Part shown: positions 9,372 to 18,049 of the stretch, piece by piece
Layout: the number at the start of each line of letters is the position of its first letter
How positions within the stretch are numbered: position 1 is the stretch's first letter
Source: Sporobacter termitidis DSM 10068
GTDB lineage: Bacteria > Bacillota > Clostridia > Oscillospirales > Oscillospiraceae
Length of the DNA: 64,000 nt
Assembly: GCF_900130065.1 (NCBI RefSeq)
Contig: NZ_FQXV01000006.1
Location: forward strand, 186,001-250,000
Direction: 5' to 3'
Translations under genes and position numbers: made by a program
Notes under the pieces: model-generated
Told to the model about the DNA's origin: nothing
Databases searched by the model: none
What the model saw: only the letters and a program-made list of their open reading frames with translations

Positions 9372-10667
9372 CTACATGGCCCCTACTGCCTTAATCCCCA
9401 GCTTGCCGGCTTCAATAAAGCCTCCGATTTTATTGATAGCAGGGACGATGGTTTTGATCAGCTTTACCGGCGTCTTGCCATCCACGACAAAAAGCCCGCG
9501 CATAAGCGCGTCGGCCACGGCAGGCAGCTCGTTGAAAAGCTGCGGCGTGCTCATCAGGGACGGCATGTTCTGGTAGTGCCTCAAATCCCGCATGATAAAG
9601 CTGTTTTCCAGCAGCGTCAGATAAGCGGACAACCCGTTCATGGAGAAGTCGCCCTTCTCTTTTGCCTTCAGAATGGCCTCGGCGGCCAGCCGCCCGGACT
9701 CGATGGCCAGATCCATCCCGCGGATCGTATAGCCCAGGTTCATGACAAAACCGGCGGCATCACCGGCGATCAGCACGCCGTTCCACACAAGCTCCGGAAT
9801 CATCTTATAGCCTGCCTCCGGCACAAGATGCGCCGAGTATTCCAGGAGCTTGCCGCCCTCGATCAGCGGCGCGATGACGGGATTTGATTTAAACCGCTCC
9901 ACCATGTCTGGCACTTTGATATTCCCGCCGCTCCCGATATCGCTCAAGGTGACGACCGTGCCGATCGATACGCTCTCCTTGTCGGTATAAAGAAAGCCGC
10001 CGCCAACGGCGCCGCCCGTGGGGTCCCCCGCAACCAGCCAGGCGGCGCCCTCGCCCGGCAGGACGCCGAACCGGTCGGAGACTGTCTTTTCGTCGAGACC
10101 GATGACCTCTTTGACGCCGACCGCCACCTGGTGCGGCGACAGTTCCTTTTTCATCCCTATCTGCTGCGCGAGAATCGAATTGACGCCATCGGCCAATAAG
10201 ACGACGTCCGAATAAAGCTCGTCGCCGGCGGCAAGCACGCCGCAGACTCTTCCGTCCTTCTGCAGCAGCTTATCCACCCGGATACCGGTGACGTACATGG
10301 CGCCCTGCGCTTCGCCCTGTTCGGCAAACCACTTATCAAACTTCGAGCGCAGGACGGAATAGGACGCGCAGGAGGGGTCTTTTAATTTATTTGAACCGTA
10401 TTCTATCGTCATAGCTCCCGTCCCGGTCGCCATGGTGACGCGCTCTTTGATGATCTTTCTTTCGACGGGCGCCGTCTCGGCGAAATTGGGGATCATTTTT
10501 TCCAGGCTGTGCCCATAAAGCCGGCCGCCGGTCATATTCTTGGCGCCGCAATAATTGCCCCGCTCAATAACGAGCACCTCGAGCCCCGCTTTGGCCAGAG
10601 TATAGGCTGCCGCCGATCCCGCAAGGCCGCCGCCCACGATGATGACATCAAATTTTTCTTCGCTCAT
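9372..10667 (-). CDS. fixC: FixC: FAD-dependent ETF-quinone oxidoreductase
   Basis: Flavoprotein of about 431 residues. The N-terminus has the dinucleotide-binding motif VIIVGGGLAGSAAAYTLAKA followed by EVLVIERG, and a second FAD segment (NGVLIAGDAAGFVMNLGYTI) near residue 300. It takes electrons from FixAB and passes them toward quinone via FixX. An ATG 27 bp upstream is in frame, but MSEEKFDVII is the conserved beginning. First gene of the operon, divergent from the LysR gene across 275 bp. Confidence 0.92.
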   Translation of the reverse strand: MSEEKFDVIIVGGGLAGSAAAYTLAKAGLEVLVIERGNYCGAKNMTGGRLYGHSLEKMIPNFAETAPVERKIIKERVTMATGTGAMTIEYGSNKLKDPSCASYSVLRSKFDKWFAEQGEAQGAMYVTGIRVDKLLQKDGRVCGVLAAGDELYSDVVLLADGVNSILAQQIGMKKELSPHQVAVGVKEVIGLDEKTVSDRFGVLPGEGAAWLVAGDPTGGAVGGGFLYTDKESVSIGTVVTLSDIGSGGNIKVPDMVERFKSNPVIAPLIEGGKLLEYSAHLVPEAGYKMIPELVWNGVLIAGDAAGFVMNLGYTIRGMDLAIESGRLAAEAILKAKEKGDFSMNGLSAYLTLLENSFIMRDLRHYQNMPSLMSTPQLFNELPAVADALMRGLFVVDGKTPVKLIKTIVPAINKIGGFIEAGKLGIKAVGAM

Positions 10668-10752
10668 TAATAACCACTTCTCTCCCATAAACAAGGTTCT
10701 TCCGGCATCCTTCTATAATCCCACCGGCTTTTAAGTCCTGGTTCCGGACTTC

Positions 10753-10793
10753 ATTTGGTTGTAACCGTTATTCAATTTAGTTGTGACGTTATT
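10753..10793. promoter_or_regulatory. Direct repeat in the fixC-lysR divergent intergenic region, candidate LysR operator
   Basis: Two near-identical units occur 22 bp apart: ATTTGGTTGTAACCGTTATT (10753-10772) and ATTTAGTTGTGACGTTATT (10775-10793). The spacing places both on the same face of the helix. They lie between divergent promoters, where LysR proteins bind. A further inverted repeat GCAATAAA / TTTATTGC at 10897-10917 lies 26 bp upstream of the lysR start and could be an autoregulatory site. Confidence 0.5.
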
Positions 10794-10942
10794 ATTATAT
10801 AACTCGTTTTGATATAATGGAAATCAAATATTTTTGTCGCGGCTATAAAATATATTTATTTAAGTCGTTGTTTATTTTTTTATATCATAAGCTATTGCAA
10901 TAAACATATTTTATTGCTATCCTGAGCAAAAGGAGTGGTCGC

Positions 10943-11848
10943 ATGGATACGATACAGCTTGAGATTTTCTCTTCAATAGCACGGACAATGAATTTTTCAC
11001 GCTCTGCAGAGCAGTTTTATATCACGCAGCCAGCCGTCAGCCATCATATCAAAATGCTCGAAAACTCTCTGGGCGTAAAGCTCATCAGCCGCTCCAGCCA
11101 CGGCGTCACCTTAACAGCGGAAGGCCGGGAGTTTCTGCCGTACGTCAAGCAAATCCTTGAAATATCCGCGGTTGCCGAAAACCGTATTCAGAACATGGCG
11201 CAGGGGCGCTGGGGTCATATACGGATCGCGGCCTTATCGTCGACGACCAACCAGCTCAGCGACTGTCTTGTCCAGCTTTATAAGCAATATCCGTCAATTC
11301 AGGTCGACGTCGACCTGCTCGAAGGCAGCGAAATGATCGGCGCGCTTCAGAAAGGCGATTATGACTTTTATCTTTCTGTAGAGCACATGGTGACCGATAC
11401 GAAGGACCTTGACTATACCGTGATCTATAGAGATCACCTCAAGCTTTTCGTCAATAAGGATGTCGCGGATACAATCGATCTCGAGGACTGGTCCACCGTC
11501 GAGCGGCAGCCTTTTGTCTCCGTGCCGCAGTCCGACGCCCGGCTTTCCAACCAGGTTCGATTGATCTGCAAAAACCGCGGCATCAAGCCGCATATCATCA
11601 ACTATTACAACAGAGCCGAATCGGTCGTCCTCTCCGTCAACGTGGGAATCGGAATCGCCATATTGCCTGGAGAGCTGGGCAGGCTCTATCAGCGGCAGAA
11701 CGTCGTCACACTGCCTATTGAGGGCAACGATGCCGACCTGGTCTCGGTTTTTGCATGGAAAACAGGAGAAACAACAACAGCCTGCAGCATCTTTAAAGAA
11801 ATCGTTCTGTCCATATTCTCGGCCGACGCCGATAACAAAGGTGATTGA
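10943..11848 (+). CDS. LysR-family transcriptional regulator (probable regulator of the fix-molybdoenzyme operon)
   Basis: A 301-residue LysR protein. The winged HTH is in the first 60 residues (FSRSAEQFYITQPAVSHHIK) followed by the family's effector-binding region. Start codon ATG with an AAAAGGAG site. It is divergent from fixC, the usual arrangement for LysR control of the neighbouring operon in response to a pathway metabolite. The next gene starts 2 bp after its stop, so the prenyltransferase is co-transcribed with it. Confidence 0.9.
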   Translation: MDTIQLEIFSSIARTMNFSRSAEQFYITQPAVSHHIKMLENSLGVKLISRSSHGVTLTAEGREFLPYVKQILEISAVAENRIQNMAQGRWGHIRIAALSSTTNQLSDCLVQLYKQYPSIQVDVDLLEGSEMIGALQKGDYDFYLSVEHMVTDTKDLDYTVIYRDHLKLFVNKDVADTIDLEDWSTVERQPFVSVPQSDARLSNQVRLICKNRGIKPHIINYYNRAESVVLSVNVGIGIAILPGELGRLYQRQNVVTLPIEGNDADLVSVFAWKTGETTTACSIFKEIVLSIFSADADNKGD

Positions 11849-11849
11849 C

Positions 11850-12722
11850 ATGAAGAGCAATTTGTCAAGCTGGATCAGCGCCGCCAGAGTACCCACACTG
11901 ACAGCCTCGGTGATACCGGTGGTTCTCGGCGGTATTCTTGCATATAACCCGGACACATTTCATCTGAGCAGGGTTCTGCTCGCGGTCGTCTCGATGACCT
12001 TTTTTCAGATCACCTCGAACCTCATCAACGATGTCGATGACTTTAACAACAAGGTTGATACAAAGGAATCCTTCGGCTCGAGCAGAGTCGTTGTCGACGG
12101 GCTCCTGACCCAGAAGCAGGTCCTCACGGCGGCCTGGATTTTCTTCGGCATTGCGATAGCGATAGGCATCTATCTATCAGTCATCGGTGGGCTCGTTATT
12201 CTAATACTGGGCCTATTGGGCGCCGCCGGCACATATTTCTACACGCGCGAACCCTTTTCTTTCAAATACAGAGGGCTCGGAATACCGGTCATATTTGTGA
12301 TGTTCGGGCCGCTGCCGGTTTTAGGTTCCTATTATCTTTCTGCCGGAGTACTCAGTTTCAAGGCGGCACTCCTGTCGATTCCCGTCGGCTTGTTAACGAC
12401 GGCGATACTCCACGCCAATGATCTGCGTGATATTGAGCATGACGCTAAAGCGGGCGTCAAATCGCTCGCCATCATATTAGGCAACAAAAAGGCCGGAACT
12501 TTTTATCTGTTTTTAATCATTGCAGCCTTTGTATCCACTGTCATTTTCATTTTTTCAGGACTGCTGACGTATTGGAGCATGCTCGTTCTGCTGGCGGGGC
12601 CCCTTGCAATCATGTTGATACGTACTTCAAATACTTCCGATAAAATCAAAGTCCTTGACCGCAAAACGGCGGCCCTCCAGATGACGTTTGGCGTGCTGCT
12701 TTTGATATCTGTCACCTTCTGA
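11850..12722 (+). CDS. UbiA-family prenyltransferase (MenA-like)
   Basis: Integral membrane prenyltransferase of 290 residues that would attach a polyprenyl chain to an aromatic acceptor such as 1,4-dihydroxy-2-naphthoate. The first Asp motif is NLINDVDDFNNKVDT near residue 52 and the second is LHANDLRDIEHDAKAG near residue 190; about eight hydrophobic segments follow the family pattern. The ATG at 11850 has an AAAGGTGA site and abuts the lysR stop. With the polyprenyl synthase in the divergent operon, this gives two of the membrane steps of quinone assembly. No menF, menD, menB or other ring-forming genes are in the window. Confidence 0.85.
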   Translation: MKSNLSSWISAARVPTLTASVIPVVLGGILAYNPDTFHLSRVLLAVVSMTFFQITSNLINDVDDFNNKVDTKESFGSSRVVVDGLLTQKQVLTAAWIFFGIAIAIGIYLSVIGGLVILILGLLGAAGTYFYTREPFSFKYRGLGIPVIFVMFGPLPVLGSYYLSAGVLSFKAALLSIPVGLLTTAILHANDLRDIEHDAKAGVKSLAIILGNKKAGTFYLFLIIAAFVSTVIFIFSGLLTYWSMLVLLAGPLAIMLIRTSNTSDKIKVLDRKTAALQMTFGVLLLISVTF

Positions 12723-12732
12723 GAGGCCCGGC

Positions 12733-13350
12733 ATGAACAGACAATACATAAAAATAACCATCACCGTGGTTTTCGCGGCAGTCTTGTGGTATGTGATATT
12801 TGTCGTCAAACCCATGAACTTCTGGCTTTCGATGTGCTGCGGAATTTTACTGCTTCTGCTGGCGGCCGGATTGTCCGATCGAACGATTTTCAAAATTGGG
12901 CCGTTTAAATTGAAGTATGCCGTGCTTGGGATCATCTCGGCGGCTGTACTGTATGCCATTTTTTATATCGGCAACGACCTGTCTTCACTTATCCTCCCAA
13001 TGAAGGACAGCCAGATCGCAAATGTCTATATGAACCGAAACGGCACCAGTATTTATGTTATTAGTGCCTTGCTCTTGCTCATCATCGGTCCCGGCGAGGC
13101 GATTTTCTGGAACGGATTTGTACAGAAAGCCTTAATGGAGAAACACGGCATCAAATCTGTCGTCATCGCGGCCGCCTTATACACCGTCGTTCACATCGTT
13201 ACTTTGAATTTCATGCTCATTCTGGCGGCCTTGGTCTGCGGGCTTTTTTGGGGAGCGCTTTATTTCAGAACCAGGAACCTGTATCCCGTTATCATTTCAC
13301 ACGCTTTATGGGACATGACGGTATTTGTCCTGTTACCTTTTCAAAGATAG
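12733..13350 (+). CDS. CPBP-family intramembrane protease-like protein
   Basis: A 205-residue multi-pass membrane protein of the CPBP (CAAX protease/Abi) family. Motif 1 reads GEAIFWNGF where the usual form is EEIFFRG, so the second Glu and the Arg are replaced; motif 2 (LYTVVHI) and motif 3 (ISHALWD) keep their histidines. It may be an inactive or altered family member. It follows the prenyltransferase by 10 bp in the lysR operon, which would fit processing or binding of prenylated or lipid substrates, but the role is unknown. Confidence 0.7.
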   Translation: MNRQYIKITITVVFAAVLWYVIFVVKPMNFWLSMCCGILLLLLAAGLSDRTIFKIGPFKLKYAVLGIISAAVLYAIFYIGNDLSSLILPMKDSQIANVYMNRNGTSIYVISALLLLIIGPGEAIFWNGFVQKALMEKHGIKSVVIAAALYTVVHIVTLNFMLILAALVCGLFWGALYFRTRNLYPVIISHALWDMTVFVLLPFQR

Positions 13351-13534
13351 AGCAGCGTTACCATAACCTTTTTAGGATCAAGATGCTCTTGCGCGGATAA
13401 TTTCACCTGCTTTACTAGAGCTCCAGTTATAAATATTTTTTATAATAAATACGATAATAATTGATTTCATTTATCATTTTAAATGATTTATAATTTGCCT
13501 TGAGCTATTTGCTCAGTTGCTACTCTTCTTCCTT

Positions 13535-13578
13535 AATACAAGATGCCGCAGTTCACCTTCTCTGCGGCATCTTGTATT
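13535..13578. terminator. Hairpin downstream of the CPBP gene
   Basis: A perfect 17-bp inverted repeat (arms AATACAAGATGCCGCAG and its complement) with a 10-base loop in the 273-bp gap between convergent genes. It probably terminates the lysR-ubiA-CPBP transcript. The rest of this gap (13351-13534) is AT-rich with no gene. Confidence 0.6.
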
Positions 13579-13590
13579 AGGAAATTAAAA

Positions 13591-13615
13591 AGCTGTGAGT
13601 TGAATAACTCACAGC
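13591..13615 (-). terminator. Terminator of the second lysR gene
   Basis: Inverted repeat AGCTGTGAGTT / AACTCACAGC followed on the minus strand by a run of T, 9 bp past the lysR stop. Confidence 0.7.
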
Positions 13616-13623
13616 CAGTGCAC

Positions 13624-14553
13624 TCATTCCCACCTATATGTTTTTAAAAATCGTTCAGTCAGCGCACTATATTCACGTCTTAATTGTTTTGCATACTGCT
13701 CAATGTAGAATGTTGAGTTACTGGTACGCCAAACGCAAAAAAGCCCTTCCAGAACATCTGTGTCGAAGCGTGCCAGGGACCCGTTTTGAATAGTTTGCGA
13801 CATTGAGCTGCTGAGAAAGATGCCCCGACCAAGTTCGGCCTCGGTGTATATTGAGTCTCTGTTTGGCAAAACGATAATTTCTTTAGGTTCAAATTTATAT
13901 GGGGCCAATTCATTTCCGGCTCGTGCTACAGTAGCAATTTGATTCTCGCCTTCAAAAGCATCAATTAACAGAGGGCGAGATTCGAATATATGATAATCGC
14001 CGTTGAACCCAATACATAACGGATCCCGCCGTGATATGACGACCTGCATTGGTGTTTTAATCAACAGGAGCCTTCGCAGCTCGCTGTTTATTGGGATAAA
14101 ACGTTCGTGTATCAATATCATATCGAGTTTGGCGCTTTCCAGCAGCGTTATAAGCGCGACAGGTGAATGGCGCTCTCCGAGCAGATGAAGGTCCGGCGTG
14201 CTTTCACGCAATACAGCCATCGCCGAGCCGAGCGCGGGGCCGAATTCCAGCCAGTTCTGATAACCAATTCGGATATTTTTCGTCTGGATCGCATACTCCC
14301 CTGCAAGCTCTGCCAATAGAAGCTGAAGCCGCGAGCCTGTCTCCCTGAAAAACTGAAAGAACCTCACGCCGGCTTCAGTCAGCTCCACGGAATTACGGGA
14401 CCGTTCAAACAATCGAATGCCTAAATCCTGTTCCAAACCGGCAATATGCCTGCTGACCGCCTGTTGGGATATAAATAGCCTCCTGCCGGCCTCCGTAAAG
14501 CTCAGCGTTTCCGCAAGACACATAAAGCACTTGACTTTAAGCTCATTGACCAC
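13624..14553 (-). CDS. LysR-family transcriptional regulator near the second molybdoenzyme operon
   Basis: A 309-residue LysR protein with N-terminal HTH (LSFTEAGRRLFISQQAVSRH) and a degenerate effector domain. It follows the second molybdoenzyme operon in the same direction, after a strong hairpin, so it has its own promoter. LysR regulators beside DMSO-reductase-family dehydroxylases are common in gut anaerobes; control of the adjacent operon is inferred from position. Confidence 0.88.
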   Translation of the reverse strand: MVNELKVKCFMCLAETLSFTEAGRRLFISQQAVSRHIAGLEQDLGIRLFERSRNSVELTEAGVRFFQFFRETGSRLQLLLAELAGEYAIQTKNIRIGYQNWLEFGPALGSAMAVLRESTPDLHLLGERHSPVALITLLESAKLDMILIHERFIPINSELRRLLLIKTPMQVVISRRDPLCIGFNGDYHIFESRPLLIDAFEGENQIATVARAGNELAPYKFEPKEIIVLPNRDSIYTEAELGRGIFLSSSMSQTIQNGSLARFDTDVLEGLFCVWRTSNSTFYIEQYAKQLRREYSALTERFLKTYRWE

Positions 14554-14670
14554 GTTACCACCTTCTATACAAACATGTATTCGGCATCAAACATAAAAAT
14601 CATGGATTATTTGTTTTGTGATGACTATAGAATTAATAAACGAGTTTGTCAACCGATAAATAATTTGCAA

Positions 14671-14713
14671 AATGATATACTCTCTGCACCTGGATAGCAG
14701 AGAGTATATCATT
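14671..14713. terminator. 17-bp perfect inverted repeat after the second molybdoenzyme operon
   Basis: Arms AATGATATACTCTCTGC and GCAGAGAGTATATCATT surround a 9-base loop. It is placed to terminate the minus-strand operon ending at 14778; the T-run is short, so it could also be a protein-binding site upstream of lysR. Confidence 0.55.
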
Positions 14714-14777
14714 AATTGGACGGTCTTCATCACTCCGAAGGCTATCCAGCTCAAAACTCAAAGCATATGAACCGAGC

Positions 14778-14978
14778 CTACCATATTCTCAGCTGGTCCT
14801 GCGCATATTTACTCAGATCTGCGACGGCTTTTTCAACGGATTTACAAAGGGCATTCAAGAGCTGCCTGGTCTCGTCGTCAGCGTTGGATTTCTCCACGAG
14901 GGTAGCCAGTTCTTTCTTCAATTGAATCGGAATGCGGTCATATTCGCTTCTCAGGAATGAAAATGTATATTGTGCCAT
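14778..14978 (-). CDS. Small 66-residue protein of the second molybdoenzyme operon, unknown function
   Basis: Not recognised. Mostly charged and predicted helical (IQLKKELATLVEKSNADDET then VEKAVADLSKYAQDQ), with no cysteines and no membrane segment. The ATG at 14978 has a GGAAGG site. It lies 15 bp after the ferredoxin subunit, so it is likely translated with the enzyme and could be an assembly factor or small subunit. Confidence 0.6.
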   Translation of the reverse strand: MAQYTFSFLRSEYDRIPIQLKKELATLVEKSNADDETRQLLNALCKSVEKAVADLSKYAQDQLRIW

Positions 14979-14993
14979 CAAGAGCCTTCCTTT

Positions 14994-15335
14994 CTACTTT
15001 GGGGAATAAAGGATGCTGCGGGGCATATTCGGCATTTTTTTCGCCAGCTCCTCTATATCCCCGTAGTGCAGGCTGGCCGTGCCGCAGTGCCTGACGCAGG
15101 CCGGTACCGTGTCCTCGCCGGAAGCAAGACGCGCGGCGCAGAGATTACAGTGCTTGGAGAAATAAGGGACATAGTCAAAGTTGACACGGGAAGTATTGCC
15201 GTCTTCCATGATTATTTCGGTTATCTTGATGCCTCCGATACCAACGGGATACTGGTTTTCCTGCTTGCAGGCAACCTCGCAGGCGTGGCATCCTGTGCAG
15301 TAATGCATGTCGGCTAAAATTGCTTTTTTGGACAT
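14994..15335 (-). CDS. Short 4Fe-4S ferredoxin subunit of a molybdoenzyme
   Basis: A 113-residue electron-transfer protein. It has CTGCHACEVACK near residue 13 and a second set HCNLCAARL...CVRHCG near residues 62-84, enough for about two [4Fe-4S] clusters. Typical DmsB/NrfC-type partners are near 180-200 residues with four clusters, so this is a reduced version. It starts 16 bp after the catalytic subunit. No signal peptide; probably cytoplasmic. Confidence 0.85.
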   Translation of the reverse strand: MSKKAILADMHYCTGCHACEVACKQENQYPVGIGGIKITEIIMEDGNTSRVNFDYVPYFSKHCNLCAARLASGEDTVPACVRHCGTASLHYGDIEELAKKMPNMPRSILYSPK

Positions 15336-15351
15336 TCAGGTCACTCCTTCC

Positions 15352-17676
15352 TCACTTGCCCCACACACCGACAGGGGGGTTGCAGGGTGTGCCCGTCTCG
15401 CTCCCGCCCATTTTGACGAGGCGGACGAGCGTCGTCTTATACCCATTTCCGCCGTAGCCCGTCCGGGCCTGCAACCCGATGGGGATCAGATTGTTGACAC
15501 CTACGTCAAATGCGCCAAACAGATTTGGGGAACGTCCGTCCGTCTCCGGCAGCCACCAGCCGTGCATACAGGATACGGTCTTCGGATGGATTCCGGCATT
15601 GATCTTGACCTTGCGCCGTATGCGGCCGCGGTCATTTTCGACCCAGACCCATTCGCCTTCCTCGACCTTGAGGTCCCGGGCGACGGATGGATGAATCTCA
15701 ACATCCGGCCATGGATCGCATTCGCGCAGCCAAGGGATATTGCGATGCTCCGAATGGAAAAACACGGGACTGCGCCGGCCTGTGATCATCACGAGCGGAT
15801 ATTTCTTAAAGACTTCCGGTGTTGCAAGCTCGCTTTCGGCCGGTTCCTGATAATGCGGGAGCGGATCGACAATCGTGGCGCCGGTGGAGCCCCAATCTGC
15901 ATTCTGCGTCGAAAAAAGCTCCACTTTACCGGACGGCGTTCGGAACCCGGGCTTGCCGTCGGCGCGCAAGGCGCCGGTTTTATACCGGTAATAGGGCAGC
16001 CAGGGTACCTTTGATTCGAGCTCGCCGGGGTCCTCCGCCCATTTCCATCCGCCTTTATCGATGAGGCTCTGATACGTTTCACCGGCCGGTTCAAGGCGCC
16101 AGTTCATATAATCGGCAAAACCATTGGGGAAACGCCTTCTGAAATCCGGATTAAACCGGGCGGCCATCTCGCAGGCGATGTCCCAGTCATTTTTGCACTC
16201 GCCTACCTGGACCGCGGGCTGGATGACCTGTACCGGCTCGAACCAGGAGCGGAAGCCTGTCCGCTCGGCAAACGTGGCCGCTGGGAGAATGATATCGGCC
16301 ACCGACATCGTCGTCGGGTTGTGGAACAGGTCGACAACAACATTGAAATCCATGGCTTTTAGTGCTTCGTAATGAAGCTTCTGGTCAGCGGCGTTTGCAA
16401 CGGGATTGGCCGTCTGAATCCATGTGGCGCGGATAGGGTAGGGGCGCTGTGTCAGCATCTGCTGAACGGCAACGTCGGGCTGTATGTAGCAGCGCCATTT
16501 CCGGAGCCAGCCGTATTCCTCGCTGCCGATGCGTTTTTGCACCACCTGCTCGACAAAGTCGTCCCCGAACATGTCGGCCAATTGATAGTTGTCAAACGGA
16601 TAGGCGGAAACATGGTACCCGTTGCGGGCGATGACCTGGCCGCCGGGAACATCGAGGTTTCCGGTGATGGCCCAGATATCATTGATCGCCTGAGCGACAT
16701 GGACACCGTCCGGAGCCTGATCGATCGGCAGCCCCCACTGGATGGCGCAGCCGGGCGAGCTTGTGGCATAGGCCTTTGTCGCTTCATATAGAATTTCTTT
16801 GGGGACCCACGTCACCGCCTCAACCTTTTCAGGAGTCCATTCCTTCACGCGGTCGGACAATTCTTCAAAGCCTGAGCACCAGTTCTCAACAAATTCCTTG
16901 TCGTACCATTTATGCGTTATGATCAGGTTGAGCATGCCCATTGCGACGGCGCCGTCGGTACCGGGCCGCAGCTGAACGTGATGTTCGGCGCGGGACGTCA
17001 GGAAATTCTGTCGCGGGTCGATGACGATCAATTTGCTGCCGCGCTTCACGCAGTCGATGATCCAGTTGCCGTAAAAACCATCAGGGCAGCCGCGCGTGGG
17101 GTCCTGCGCCCAGATCATGATATACTTCGGGATCTTATAGCGCGGGTCATCGTATCGTTTCTCAAGAAATTGTGAGCAGTCTGCAATGGCGTTGTCTCCC
17201 TGAACGGCGGACATCGCGCCAAGGCGAGGGCCGTAACACGCCTGGCCGCCCAGGCCGAGCTGCGACCAGTTGGCGCTGCCATAATTGTACGCGACAATCG
17301 ACATTGGGCCGCCGATGTCACGGCCGGTGCCTTGGATAAAAATCACGGCGTTGGCGCCGTAATCCTGTTTTATTTCATTAAACTTTTTTTCAATGGTGTC
17401 GTACGCTTCATCCCAGGTGATCCTCTCAAATCGGCCGTCTCCACGCGGCCCCACACGCTTTAATGGATAAAGTATGCGGTCTTTATGATACATGAATTGC
17501 GTCATGGCCAATAATCTCGAGCAGCCGCGCCCCTGATTCCACGGATGGCACTCATCGCCTTCCACCTTGACCACTTTATCGCCCTTAACATATAATTTAG
17601 CGCCGCAGCCGCCATGGCATCCGGGCCCGGGCGACCATGTTGTTGTTTTCACAATGCGGTCATATTCAACACTCAT
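15352..17676 (-). CDS. Molybdopterin oxidoreductase catalytic subunit (dehydroxylase/acetylene-hydratase-like branch)
   Basis: A 774-residue DMSO-reductase-family subunit. The N-terminal cysteines at 20, 24, 43 and 52 (GPGCHGGCG, ECHPWNQGRGC) supply a [4Fe-4S] cluster, and FERITWDEAYDTIEKKFNEI opens the molybdopterin domain. The metal-ligand region reads WAQDPTRGCPDG (189-200). The C-terminal cofactor-binding domain is intact (MITGRRSPVFFHSEHRNIPW, VSCMHGWWLPE). No Tat signal. A strong GAGGAGGGA site precedes the ATG. Gut catechol dehydroxylases and acetylene hydratase share this layout; the substrate here is not predictable by eye. Confidence 0.85.
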   Translation of the reverse strand: MSVEYDRIVKTTTWSPGPGCHGGCGAKLYVKGDKVVKVEGDECHPWNQGRGCSRLLAMTQFMYHKDRILYPLKRVGPRGDGRFERITWDEAYDTIEKKFNEIKQDYGANAVIFIQGTGRDIGGPMSIVAYNYGSANWSQLGLGGQACYGPRLGAMSAVQGDNAIADCSQFLEKRYDDPRYKIPKYIMIWAQDPTRGCPDGFYGNWIIDCVKRGSKLIVIDPRQNFLTSRAEHHVQLRPGTDGAVAMGMLNLIITHKWYDKEFVENWCSGFEELSDRVKEWTPEKVEAVTWVPKEILYEATKAYATSSPGCAIQWGLPIDQAPDGVHVAQAINDIWAITGNLDVPGGQVIARNGYHVSAYPFDNYQLADMFGDDFVEQVVQKRIGSEEYGWLRKWRCYIQPDVAVQQMLTQRPYPIRATWIQTANPVANAADQKLHYEALKAMDFNVVVDLFHNPTTMSVADIILPAATFAERTGFRSWFEPVQVIQPAVQVGECKNDWDIACEMAARFNPDFRRRFPNGFADYMNWRLEPAGETYQSLIDKGGWKWAEDPGELESKVPWLPYYRYKTGALRADGKPGFRTPSGKVELFSTQNADWGSTGATIVDPLPHYQEPAESELATPEVFKKYPLVMITGRRSPVFFHSEHRNIPWLRECDPWPDVEIHPSVARDLKVEEGEWVWVENDRGRIRRKVKINAGIHPKTVSCMHGWWLPETDGRSPNLFGAFDVGVNNLIPIGLQARTGYGGNGYKTTLVRLVKMGGSETGTPCNPPVGVWGK

Positions 17677-18049
17677 TTTTATCCCTCCTCATTGACATTG
17701 TAACAATGCTAGCACGTTATTTTTCAGGAGTGAAACATCAAAAATTTCAGCTAACAACATAAAAGTTGTAAGTCTTGTTTAAAATTTAACAGGCTTGCTA
17801 TAGACACAACTCTCATGTTACTCCATGATAAATACAAGTCTTTTTTTTGTTGAATTCTCCAAACCATATATACAGGTTGTTGCTCTGCTGTCCTCTAATT
17901 TAGTTTATATGGGCAAATCACATGAACCTTCAGGCTCCAAATAGTCTGAAGTCATTTCAGAGTTTTCTGCGGATATTGCATGCAATATGCCGTGACCGCA
18001 CCCTTTACACGAATGAAAAAAATGTTATAATGCAGCCGAGGTGAGGAGT
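17677..18049. other. Divergent regulatory region between the molybdoenzyme operon and the MerR gene
   Basis: There is no gene in this 373-bp AT-rich stretch. It holds the ribosome binding site of the molybdoenzyme (GAGGAGGGA), a TAACAAC / GTTGTAA inverted repeat at 17752-17771 that fits a LysR-type site, and the MerR promoter annotated separately. Confidence 0.6.
18004..18031 (+). promoter_or_regulatory. Sigma-A promoter of the MerR-type gene
   Basis: TTTACA (18004-18009) and TATAAT (18026-18031) with 16-bp spacing. Transcription would start about 7 bases later, at the very edge of the Shine-Dalgarno, giving an almost absent leader. Confidence 0.65.
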
